6,513 bases of DNA, taken from Dehalococcoidia bacterium (GTDB lineage: Bacteria > Chloroflexota > Dehalococcoidia > Dehalococcoidales > DAOWLH01). Position numbers and translations under genes: made by a program. Below, piece after piece: positions 1 to 5,539 of the stretch (the stretch's first letter is position 1; each line of letters starts with the position of its first letter). Location: contig DAOWDO010000051.1 of NCBI GenBank assembly GCA_030638985.1, positions 1 to 6,513 of the forward strand, given 5' to 3'. The notes below the pieces were generated by a model. That model made no database searches and was not told the origin of the DNA. It saw only the letters and a list, made by a program, of their open reading frames with translations.

Positions 1-1
1 C

Positions 2-1420
2 ACAGTATATGACGACGACTGGAACCTGTTTGTCACCGGCCAGGATACAGGCGGCAACTTCAGGCTGTGGAGCCTTGTCTATGGCGACGGCGGCGGCGTC
101 ACCGCCGGCACCTGGTCAGAGCTTGACGAGTTCGCCCAGGCCCCTTCCAGCGGTGACTTTGAGTATCGCTATGCTTTTCTGGGCAAGCCCGATGTTTCCC
201 GCTGCTTCTATGTCGAAGAGTTCACCGGTACCGAGGCCTATTCCCGCATATTCCGGTCATACTCCATCCCCGGCACCAAATTTGTCGATAGTCTGTGGCT
301 GGAGCCGCTGCCGTTTAACCTCATTTCCCAATACGGGCTGGTTATTGCCCACCACGGGGATTACTGCTGGTTGTCCCGGGCCAACGGTGTCTGGCGTGCC
401 CCGCTTACCGCTGATGCCCTGGAGATTACTGCCGATGTGCTGTCCCTGAAACAAGAGATAAAGGGATGTCGCAGCCGTCTCACGATAGAGCTCGCCAATG
501 ATGACGGCCGTTTCTCCCCACCGCCACCACCGCTGGCCATCGGCTGCCAGCTAAACCTGGGGCCGGGCTATACCACCACGCAGGGCAACGAAGTAAGTCC
601 CGGACAGAGCTTCGTTTTGGAAGCCTACGAATACACCAGCTCCGGCAGCCGGGCCAGCCTGGTACTGCACGCTGTCTGCGGCTGGAGTCTGGTTGCCAAC
701 TGGCAGGCCCGATATCAGTTCCGCTGGAACAAAGATACCGACCAGGCCAGTATCAGAGACATCCTTTCCTTTATCATGGCCAGAGCCGGCTTGAAGCTGG
801 AGGTTATCTCACAATCATCTCTAATCACCAGCTACTATCCCGACTTCACTATCAGCCCGACCACCGCTGGTGACGTCGTTATCACCAATCTCCTGTCTTT
901 CGTCCCCGACGTGCTCTTCATTGAAGGCGGTAAAGCCTACCTGATAAACCCACTGGCGGAAGACTCTCCGGTCTATTCCTACACTAGCCCGCATAGCCAG
1001 ACGGGCGTCAGCCACCCGATACTGGAAGGGCGATACGGCACCGGTGCCCTGAAACTAAACCGCGTTCAGGTTGAGGGCTACGACAGCGGTGCCGGTTCAT
1101 CCATCATCGTTGACTGCTTCGACTGGGAAGAGCTGGAAAATGTTTATGAGAGGTTCCTCAAGCTGGAGGATAAGAATATCGGCTCGGTCAGCCAGGCCCA
1201 GGACCGGGGCCAGACCCTGCTCAGGGAAGCCGAGATAGAGTCCACCGGAGGCTTTATCCGAATCCCGGTTAACTGCGGCCAGCAGATGTATGACGTCATC
1301 GGCATTACTGATGCCAGAGCCGGCCTCGACGCCCAGAAGAGGAGAGTCCTCGGCATAACCCTGGTCTATAATCCCGGTCGCGGCCAGTATGAGCAGAGTT
1401 TATTACTGGGCAAGGTATAG
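2..1420 (+). CDS. Phage tail hub/baseplate-like protein, 5'-truncated
   Basis: The frame is open from the left edge to the TAG at 1418-1420, giving 472 codons with no start in view. The ATG at 371 is internal, because the residues upstream (for example WNLFVTG and FRLWSLVYGDG) continue the same protein. Residues 1-125 are rich in Trp, Tyr and Gly in a blade-like pattern that suggests beta-propeller or repeated beta-sheet structure. Residues about 150-245 look like a beta-barrel, residues 250-268 (IRDILSFIMARAGLKLEV) form a helix typical of gpD/gp27-type tail hubs, and residues about 399-442 (with PVNCGQQMYDVIG) resemble the last hub domain. No signal peptide can be assessed. The family call is by resemblance only. 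If right, the protein would sit at the tail tip and connect the tube to the baseplate. The next gene starts 14 bases downstream with a strong ribosome-binding site, so the two are one transcription unit. It could also be a domesticated tail-like protein rather than part of an active prophage. Confidence 0.6.
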   Translation, partial: TVYDDDWNLFVTGQDTGGNFRLWSLVYGDGGGVTAGTWSELDEFAQAPSSGDFEYRYAFLGKPDVSRCFYVEEFTGTEAYSRIFRSYSIPGTKFVDSLWLEPLPFNLISQYGLVIAHHGDYCWLSRANGVWRAPLTADALEITADVLSLKQEIKGCRSRLTIELANDDGRFSPPPPPLAIGCQLNLGPGYTTTQGNEVSPGQSFVLEAYEYTSSGSRASLVLHAVCGWSLVANWQARYQFRWNKDTDQASIRDILSFIMARAGLKLEVISQSSLITSYYPDFTISPTTAGDVVITNLLSFVPDVLFIEGGKAYLINPLAEDSPVYSYTSPHSQTGVSHPILEGRYGTGALKLNRVQVEGYDSGAGSSIIVDCFDWEELENVYERFLKLEDKNIGSVSQAQDRGQTLLREAEIESTGGFIRIPVNCGQQMYDVIGITDARAGLDAQKRRVLGITLVYNPGRGQYEQSLLLGKV

Positions 1421-1434
1421 AGGAGGTAAGAGCA

Positions 1435-1647
1435 ATGAGACTCAGGAAAGCAGTACTGCGCAGCTTTAACTCCGGAGATTACACGGCCACCGTCCAGCTT
1501 GCCGGAAGCTACAAGGTCTATCTGGAAGACATCACCGTGGCCCGTAACCTGCCAGAGGGCGAGATGGTTACCGGAAGAAAAACAGCCATCCTCTTCTTTG
1601 ACGAGCACAACCCCAAGGAGGCGGTGATAATCGCCGTTTACAGCTAA
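1435..1647 (+). CDS. Small beta-rich protein of the tail-like module
   Basis: This 70-residue protein starts at ATG 1435, seven bases after a strong AGGAGGT Shine-Dalgarno sequence (1421-1427) that directly follows the stop codon of the tail-hub-like gene. The sequence alternates hydrophobic and polar residues (TATVQLAGSYKVYLEDITVA, then KTAILFFDEHNPKEAVIIAV), consistent with five or six beta strands and a small barrel such as an OB fold. It has no membrane segment, signal peptide or cysteine. Small OB-fold proteins or domains accompany tail hubs and baseplates in contractile and siphophage tails, so a structural role beside the upstream gene is a reasonable inference. I do not recognise a specific family. 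It is the last gene of the module seen here, and no clear terminator follows; GGCT/AGCC at about 1649-1664 could form only a tiny hairpin without a T tract. Confidence 0.6.
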   Translation: MRLRKAVLRSFNSGDYTATVQLAGSYKVYLEDITVARNLPEGEMVTGRKTAILFFDEHNPKEAVIIAVYS

Positions 1648-1673
1648 CGGCTGAGCAAGCCAACTTCAGGTAG

Positions 1674-1704
1674 TGGTCAATTTTGTTGACAGGAGTTGTA
1701 TGAT
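1674..1704 (+). promoter_or_regulatory. Possible weak promoter for the toxin gene
   Basis: TATGAT (1699-1704) matches a -10 box at five of six positions. The best -35 candidate is TGGTCA (1674-1679), matching four of six but with a long 19-base spacer. The TTGACA at 1686-1691 is a perfect -35 sequence, yet the position 17 bases downstream (1709-1714, TGATGG) is a poor -10. Transcription from TATGAT would start at about 1711, the preferred toxin start codon, implying a leaderless or nearly leaderless message. The call is tentative and contrasts with the consensus antitoxin promoter. Confidence 0.2.
1676..1690. repeat. Short inverted repeat at the edge of the AT-rich islet
   Basis: GTCAA (1676-1680) and TTGAC (1686-1690) are complementary arms around a 5-base TTTTG loop, just before the toxin gene where base composition changes from GC-rich to AT-rich. 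Read on the minus strand the edge begins TGTCAA, like the ends of several insertion-sequence families, but I found no matching partner at the far side of the islet. It may be a boundary scar, an operator half or chance. Confidence 0.25.
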
Positions 1705-1710
1705 GGAGTG

Positions 1711-2058
1711 ATGGATTGGCAAGTGATTTTTTTCATTGATGAGGGAAACAACGAGCCTGTCAAAGATTTCATCCTGGGGCAGTCTGATGGAGCAATAGCG
1801 GAAATTCTACATGTATTCAAGTTATTAAGGCAGTTTAACATCACTTTGGGTATGCCCTATGTTAGAAAAATAGATAAATCTGGTGTTAGGGAGCTTAGAA
1901 TTAAACACGGTTCAGATATATATCGTATTTTCTTTTTTGCCCATACAGGGCGCAAATTTGTGCTGTTACATGCGATTCAAAAAAAGGAGGATAGAATATC
2001 AGAAAGCGATAAAATTTTAACTATTCAACGAATGAATTATTATAAATCAAGGTATTGA
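1711..2058 (+). CDS. higB: HigB/RelE-like toxin (phage Gp49-like family)
   Basis: This is a 115-residue protein of the RelE/HigB superfamily, whose known members are ribosome-dependent mRNA endonucleases. The pattern fits the Gp49-like branch: an N-terminal strand (DWQVIFFID), helices at about 13-40, a Gly-containing loop and strand GVRELRIKHG (58-67), the strand YRIFFFA (71-77), FVLLHAIQKKED (83-94) and a basic C-terminal helix. Arg60, Arg63, Arg72, Lys91 and Lys92 are candidate RNA-contact or catalytic residues by family analogy. ATG 1711 was chosen because family members usually begin just before this first strand. TTG 1696 and GTG 1708 are in-frame alternatives, and the AGGAG at 1691-1695 is poorly spaced for all three. 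The HTH antitoxin gene follows after 55 bases, toxin first, as in HigBA loci. The gene is clearly more AT-rich than its flanks, suggesting lateral transfer. It appears intact. Confidence 0.82.
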   Translation: MDWQVIFFIDEGNNEPVKDFILGQSDGAIAEILHVFKLLRQFNITLGMPYVRKIDKSGVRELRIKHGSDIYRIFFFAHTGRKFVLLHAIQKKEDRISESDKILTIQRMNYYKSRY

Positions 2059-2083
2059 CAATATAACATATATGTTATATAAT
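2055..2083 (+). promoter_or_regulatory. Consensus sigma-70 promoter for the antitoxin gene
   Basis: TTGACA (2055-2060) and TATAAT (2078-2083) are both perfect consensus boxes and lie exactly 17 bases apart. The -35 box overlaps the toxin stop codon TGA (2056-2058). Transcription should begin at about 2090, giving a leader of roughly 24 bases with a G-rich Shine-Dalgarno element (2095-2102) before the antitoxin ATG at 2114. The promoter would express the antitoxin independently of the toxin. No experimental start is known. Confidence 0.85.
2061..2080. promoter_or_regulatory. Perfect 20-bp palindromic operator in the antitoxin promoter
   Basis: ATATAACATA (2061-2070) is followed directly by its exact reverse complement TATGTTATAT (2071-2080), so all 20 bases are two-fold symmetric. 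The palindrome starts on the base after the -35 box, fills the 17-base spacer and covers the first three bases of the -10 box. Symmetry breaks on both sides (A at 2060 and A at 2081), so its length is defined. HigA-type antitoxins bind promoter palindromes as dimers and repress their own transcription. Binding here would block RNA polymerase directly. That the neighbouring antitoxin is the ligand is inference. Confidence 0.75.
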
Positions 2084-2113
2084 ATAAACAGTCTAGGGGG
2101 GGCGAACAGTGAA

Positions 2114-2437
2114 ATGGCAAACAGAAGAGCTACAAGTTATGAGGAATTTGAGGCAGAATTACTTAAAAGACCCGGCATTCGCAAGGAATATGAAGCCTTA
2201 AAACCTAAATACGACATGATTAGCAGTGTGATAGAGCGTAGAAATCAATTGGGGATTAGTCAAACAAAGCTTGCTAAGATTGTTGGGACAAAGCAACCTG
2301 CCATATCCAGACTGGAAAAGGGTGATTACAATACTACACTTAGCACGTTTTTCAAAGTTACCAATGCTCTCGGTCTAGATATTTCTTTGAAAGCCCGAGG
2401 GAAAACCAAACAAACTCACGGTAAAGTTCACGTTTAG
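2114..2437 (+). CDS. higA: HigA-like antitoxin, XRE-family HTH regulator
   Basis: This 107-residue cytoplasmic protein has an N-terminal helical segment (SYEEFEAELLKRPGIRKEYE, 8-27) of the kind that packs against a HigB-type toxin, followed by an XRE/Cro helix-turn-helix at about 38-90. In the HTH, GISQTKLAKIVG forms the first two helices and KQPAISRLEKG (60-70) contains the recognition helix. The tail after residue 93 is basic (KARGKTKQ). By family it neutralises the toxin and represses its own promoter. ATG 2114 is preferred over the in-frame ATG at 2072, because the latter lies inside the palindrome and upstream of the predicted transcription start. A run of AG7 at 2095-2102 provides the ribosome-binding site with 11 bases of spacing. 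It follows the toxin gene and shares its AT-rich composition. It appears intact. Confidence 0.87.
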   Translation: MANRRATSYEEFEAELLKRPGIRKEYEALKPKYDMISSVIERRNQLGISQTKLAKIVGTKQPAISRLEKGDYNTTLSTFFKVTNALGLDISLKARGKTKQTHGKVHV

Positions 2438-2635
2438 GGCATAGGATACATACATATCATCCGACTAAAGATACAATCTCCTCTACCACCCAGATATGTT
2501 TATTTATTCCCACAGCCACCACTGGCACATCCCCCCTCATCTCCACCGCTCCTTGACAGTCCACCCCCAACTACTCTATAGTTTACTCGTTTATCAGATA
2601 AAAGTTAGAAACAGAATAAAAGGAGTTGATGTTTT
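2438..2635. other. Intergenic region between antitoxin gene and rpsU
   Basis: This 198-base gap has no convincing coding frame. Its first part after the antitoxin stop is AT-rich with no obvious terminator hairpin. The middle (about 2510-2575) is strongly C-rich on the plus strand, and the last part contains the rpsU promoter and Shine-Dalgarno sequence. It probably contains the right edge of the AT-rich islet, but I could not find a clear junction, direct repeat or insertion-sequence end. Confidence 0.5.
2553..2582 (+). promoter_or_regulatory. Probable sigma-70 promoter of rpsU-yqeY
   Basis: TTGACA (2553-2558) is a perfect -35 box and TATAGT (2577-2582) matches the -10 consensus at five of six positions, with an 18-base spacer. 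Transcription would begin at about 2589, leaving a leader of roughly 47 bases before the GTG start of rpsU, which is served by AGGAG at 2621-2625. The position directly upstream of a highly expressed ribosomal gene supports the call. Confidence 0.65.
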
Positions 2636-2839
2636 GTGGCCCCGATTATAACGGCCAATGAAGGAGAGGGTTTTGATAGCTTGCTCAAGAGGTTCAACCG
2701 CAAAGTACAACAGGACGGTGTACTTTCTGAAGCACGCCGCAGAGAGCATTACCAGAAGCCGGTAACCCGGCGGGCACGCAAGGCAATGGCCAGGAGGCGA
2801 CAGGCATCCAAGGCAGCCCGAGCCGACAGAAAACAGTAA
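2636..2839 (+). CDS. rpsU: 30S ribosomal protein bS21
   Basis: This 67-residue, very basic protein has the S21 signature: FDSLLKRFNRKVQQDGVL (13-30), then RRREHYQKP (34-42), then an Arg/Lys/Ala-rich tail. S21 sits on the small subunit near the 3' end of 16S rRNA and takes part in initiation, close to the anti-Shine-Dalgarno region. Length is normal for the family. The start is GTG 2636, ten bases after AGGAG (2621-2625); no in-frame ATG gives the expected N-terminus. The yqeY gene starts 34 bases after its stop, an arrangement common in bacteria, and both are probably transcribed from the promoter at 2553-2582. Nothing is unusual in the protein. Confidence 0.95.
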   Translation: MAPIITANEGEGFDSLLKRFNRKVQQDGVLSEARRREHYQKPVTRRARKAMARRRQASKAARADRKQ

Positions 2840-2873
2840 AAACCCCCGGGACAGCAGTTAGGATGAGGCAGCC

Positions 2874-3311
2874 TTGAAAGAAAAACTCAACAGCGACCTC
2901 AAGCAGGCACTCAGGGATAGGGATAAGATTAGGGCTTCGTGTATCCGTCTGGTGCTATCGGCCGTACAAAACACCGAAATAGCCAAACGGGCTGAACTGG
3001 AAGAAACAGATATCCTGGGGGTCATCGCCAAAGAAGCCAAGCAGCGCAAAGAGAGCATCAAAGCCTTCAAGCAGGGAAACCGCCAGGATTTGGTAGCTCA
3101 AGAAGAAGCCGAACTGGCCATCCTCATGGAGTACCTGCCCAAGCAGATGAGCCGCGATGAGATTATCACTGCCGCCCGCAAGGTTATCGCCGAGGCGGGC
3201 GCCCAGGGGCTTGGCGACAAGGGCAAGGTAATGGGCAAACTGATTCCCCAGCTAAAGGGCCGGGCTGAGGGCAGCCAGATAAACGCCGTGGTTAGCGAGT
3301 TGCTCGGCTGA
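2874..3311 (+). CDS. yqeY: GatB/YqeY-domain protein
   Basis: This 145-residue cytoplasmic protein covers the full YqeY family length. Typical segments are the N-terminal helix KEKLNSDLKQALRDRDKIR, the motif KQRKESIKAFKQGNRQDLV (56-74), then EEAELAILMEYLPKQMSRDE (77-96) and the C-terminal GDKGKVMGKLIPQLKGRAEG (114-133). The domain resembles the tRNA-binding tail of GatB, the amidotransferase subunit that makes Gln-tRNA and Asn-tRNA. The free-standing protein's precise role is not settled, and a tRNA-related function is inferred from that similarity. The start is a TTG codon at 2874, preceded by GAGG at 2865-2868; no ATG fits the frame. It is the second gene after rpsU and is followed by a hairpin terminator. 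Confidence 0.93.
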   Translation: MKEKLNSDLKQALRDRDKIRASCIRLVLSAVQNTEIAKRAELEETDILGVIAKEAKQRKESIKAFKQGNRQDLVAQEEAELAILMEYLPKQMSRDEIITAARKVIAEAGAQGLGDKGKVMGKLIPQLKGRAEGSQINAVVSELLG

Positions 3312-3319
3312 TAATACGG

Positions 3320-3357
3320 CCGGGATGGTTCCCGGAAGGGTTCAGGCCCTCTTTTTT
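3320..3357 (+). terminator. Rho-independent terminator after yqeY
   Basis: Two consecutive hairpins are visible: CCGGGA (3320-3325) with TCCCGG (3330-3335) around a TGGT loop, and AGGG (3337-3340) with CCCT (3347-3350) around a 6-base loop, followed by CTTTTTT (3351-3357). The T tract fits termination of the plus-strand rpsU-yqeY transcript. The minus strand has no T tract after these stems, so it probably does not serve the converging operon equally well. Confidence 0.75.
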
Positions 3358-3364
3358 AAGGCAT

Positions 3365-4984
3365 CTAGCCGGCGAGAGCACCATCCATTTCATGTTCCAG
3401 ATATTGCTGGCTAACCCCCAAATCCACCACCGCCCACGGTAACCGGTTACCCACCGGCCATCTCTTAAGAACATAGAAATCAATATCCAGATGGCACTTT
3501 TCCACAGCTCGGCGCCAGCCGGCAAGAGAAATCTCCTCCACGCCGACCAGCACCTCTGCCAGCCTGACATCTCCCCGGGCCAGAGCCCCCTGAACCTGAC
3601 TCCAGGCCGGGCTTTCACTCTTGAGCTGAATACCCCTGGGCGGTAGCCTCTTTTTCAGTATCGCCAGGCGGCGGTTCAGGGTGTCCAGGTCCGCCATCGG
3701 CAGCCATTGAAAGGGAGTACCAGCCTTAGGCACAAAGGAGGCGACGTTCACGCTGAGCCGAGAGCCGGCATTGCCTTTATCAAGGACATCCTTGCACCTG
3801 AGCGTCAGGGCGGCTATTTCCTCAACATCGGCATCGGTCTCCGTGGGCAAGCCAATCATAAAATACAGCTTGAGCCGTCTAAAACCACACTCGGCAACCC
3901 CCTCCACCGCCTCTATAATATCACCCTCGGAAATGCGCTTGCCGATTACCCGGCGCAGCCTCTCGGAGCCGGCTTCAGGAGCCAGGGTAATGGTGCTGGC
4001 CCCACCCCTCACCATCTCACTGAGCACCATGCCACAGCGGGGGCCAATCCGCAGCGAGCTTACAGAAAGACCGGCTCCCAGCTGCCGCAGTCTGGAAAGC
4101 AGCTCCTCAATCTCAGGATGGTCGGAAACCACCGGGCCCACCAGCCCCAGGCGCTTTCTGTATTTGAGCCCTTTAGTGGCCTGTTCCACCAGCCTGTCCA
4201 CCGAGCGATAGCGTATCGGGCAAAAGGTGCTGCTCACCAGGCAATAGCGACACCCCCAGCTGCAACCGCGCTCAACCTCAATAAGATAGAGGTCACCAAG
4301 CTCGGTATCCGGGGTAAGTACAGTGGAACTGACCACGAAATCATCCAGATGGTGCGCCCACTGGCGGGCAACGGGGGCACCCTGATGATACCGTGGCACG
4401 TAGCAACCGGGCAGTTCAGCCAGCATCCGTAACTTGTCATCTCGCCTGACGGCTTCATCAGCCATCACTGTCAGCATCTCCGGCAGAATTGGCTCAGCCT
4501 CACCAATGCACAGGCAATCAAAAAAAGGGGCCAGCGGCATAGGGTTGGCAGTAATACAGGCACCGCCGGCGATGACCAGCGGCTGCCTGTCGTCGCGATC
4601 GGCAGCGTAAAGCGGTATGCCAGCGGCCTTCAGAATTTGAACCACGTAGAAATAGTCAAGCTCATAGGAGATGGAAAAAGCCAGGGCAGTAAAATGGGAA
4701 AGCGGCCGCCGCGATTCCAGGCTTAATAGAGGGGATGACTGCCCGCCCCCCTCCCAGAAGACCCGCTCGCAAACGACCCTCGGGTAGCTGTTGAGCAGGC
4801 TGTAAACGGCATGAATGCCCAGATTGGACATACCGATATAGTAGGAATTAGGATAGATAACGGCGATGGGAACCCTGCCCCCCCAGTCCTTGACTATAGT
4901 ACCCTGCTCTCGTGAGAGCCTGCCTTCAGCCGGTACCTGACGAGCCCTCGCCCGCCTGCCTTTCCGGACCCCCTCCCAGCCCAT
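3365..4984 (-). CDS. Uncharacterised radical SAM protein with B12-binding-like N-terminus
   Basis: This is a 539-residue cytoplasmic protein. After a basic N-terminus, residues about 38-175 form a Rossmann-like domain resembling the B12-binding domain of class B radical SAM enzymes (VPIAVIYPNSYYIG, then LVIAGGACITANP and CIGEAEPILPEM). The canonical cobalamin motif Asp-x-His-x-x-Gly is absent; the matching region reads YIGMSNLG. The radical SAM core begins at ERGCSWGCRYC, with cluster ligands Cys241, Cys245 and Cys248, and includes LAPEAGSERLR (334-344) and LYFMIGLPTETD (373-384). The C-terminal part (about 455-539) contains LPWAVVDLGVSQQYLEHE. The layout fits the uncharacterised family described as TIGR03960-like; some relatives carry a further fused C-terminal domain (DUF2344) that is missing here. 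Substrate unknown. Start ATG 4984 lies 2 bases after the NYN stop with a weak GGAAG site, suggesting translational coupling. The stop is TAG at 3365-3367. Confidence 0.85.
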   Translation of the reverse strand: MGWEGVRKGRRARARQVPAEGRLSREQGTIVKDWGGRVPIAVIYPNSYYIGMSNLGIHAVYSLLNSYPRVVCERVFWEGGGQSSPLLSLESRRPLSHFTALAFSISYELDYFYVVQILKAAGIPLYAADRDDRQPLVIAGGACITANPMPLAPFFDCLCIGEAEPILPEMLTVMADEAVRRDDKLRMLAELPGCYVPRYHQGAPVARQWAHHLDDFVVSSTVLTPDTELGDLYLIEVERGCSWGCRYCLVSSTFCPIRYRSVDRLVEQATKGLKYRKRLGLVGPVVSDHPEIEELLSRLRQLGAGLSVSSLRIGPRCGMVLSEMVRGGASTITLAPEAGSERLRRVIGKRISEGDIIEAVEGVAECGFRRLKLYFMIGLPTETDADVEEIAALTLRCKDVLDKGNAGSRLSVNVASFVPKAGTPFQWLPMADLDTLNRRLAILKKRLPPRGIQLKSESPAWSQVQGALARGDVRLAEVLVGVEEISLAGWRRAVEKCHLDIDFYVLKRWPVGNRLPWAVVDLGVSQQYLEHEMDGALAG

Positions 4985-4986
4985 GC

Positions 4987-5526
4987 TTACTTCCAGGAGC
5001 CCCTGAGGAGCCGCCCGTCTATGGTAATAATCCTGTCGGCCACCTCTCTCAACTGCATAGATGTCCTCTCCTTGCCGAAGAGGGCCACCTCCACGTTCTT
5101 GCCGTTGTCCTTGACCGCCTGAAGGGCGCCGACATAATCACTGTCACCGGCCACCAGGATGGCGATATCATAGTTATTCTTAAAGCTGTGGGTTATCATG
5201 TCGGTGGCCAGTTGAATATCAACCCCTTTTTCGTAGGGCGGTGCACTGGGCCAGTTGACATAGACCAGGCGCCCCAGACGCAGCTCGGTGTAGGGTACGG
5301 CCATAACACTATCAAAGAACTTCTGCTGGTCCCGGTACCGCTCCGGCTCCTCCTTGCGGCCCACCCGGGCATTGTAGTAGTAGGTCCTTACCAGACGGCG
5401 TCTATCCAGCAGCCTCTGGACAAACTTGCCGATATCAACATCCGTCCTCTGGAAGTGGTGCTTCAGCGAATGGTACATGTTGCTGCCGTCAATGAATATC
5501 ATCACTCTGCCTGATTTATTCGTCAT
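4987..5526 (-). CDS. NYN-domain (LabA/DUF88-like) putative ribonuclease
   Basis: This 179-residue cytoplasmic protein is a single NYN domain, a PIN-like fold that in characterised members cleaves RNA with metal ions. The expected acidic sites are present: FIDGSNMYHS (11-20) with Asp13 and Asn16, GVDIQLATDM (101-110) with Asp103 and Asp109, and VAGDSDYVG (125-133) with Asp128 and Asp130. The segment NGKNVEVALFG (141-151) fits the last core strand. There are no added domains, signal peptide or membrane segment, and length matches stand-alone LabA-like proteins. Start ATG 5526 is fixed by a perfect Shine-Dalgarno sequence (5530-5539) that also contains part of the upstream nrdJ stop codon. The radical SAM gene starts 2 bases after its stop. 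Nuclease activity is inferred from the intact acidic residues; the RNA substrate is unknown. Confidence 0.9.
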   Translation of the reverse strand: MTNKSGRVMIFIDGSNMYHSLKHHFQRTDVDIGKFVQRLLDRRRLVRTYYYNARVGRKEEPERYRDQQKFFDSVMAVPYTELRLGRLVYVNWPSAPPYEKGVDIQLATDMITHSFKNNYDIAILVAGDSDYVGALQAVKDNGKNVEVALFGKERTSMQLREVADRIITIDGRLLRGSWK

Positions 5527-5529
5527 GGG

Positions 5530-5539
5530 TCACCTCCTT
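5530..5539 (-). promoter_or_regulatory. Perfect Shine-Dalgarno site of the NYN gene, overlapping the nrdJ stop
   Basis: On the minus strand the sequence reads TAAGGAGGTGACCCATG. AAGGAGGTGA is a full match to the 16S rRNA anti-Shine-Dalgarno, and its first two A bases belong to the nrdJ TAA stop (5538-5540). The ATG follows three bases after the match. The overlap means ribosomes finishing nrdJ release at the site where NYN translation starts. Confidence 0.85.

Noticed and set aside
9..449. 146-codon frame overlapping the start of the tail-like gene
   Set aside because: It is Ser/Pro-rich with no pattern, whereas the frame beginning at base 2 is open throughout and continuous with the tail-hub-like protein.
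2072..2113. Upstream ATG as the start of the antitoxin
   Set aside because: It lies within the palindrome and upstream of the predicted transcription start, has no Shine-Dalgarno sequence, and adds 14 residues not typical of the family. ATG 2114 has a G-rich site before it.
1676..2558. Insertion-sequence ends formed by the two TTGACAG copies (1686 and 2553)
   Set aside because: The copies are in direct orientation, match for only seven bases, and the downstream one is better explained as the -35 box of the rpsU promoter. No transposase lies between them.
3707..4432. 241-codon open frame on the plus strand antisense to the radical SAM gene
   Set aside because: The opposite strand carries a clear radical SAM protein with all cluster ligands. 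The antisense product shows no family pattern, has no good ribosome-binding site and is explained by GC-rich codon structure.
4912..5514. 200-codon plus-strand frame antisense to the NYN gene
   Set aside because: It mirrors the NYN gene, whose acidic motifs and perfect Shine-Dalgarno site are on the minus strand; the product looks like low-complexity antisense translation.
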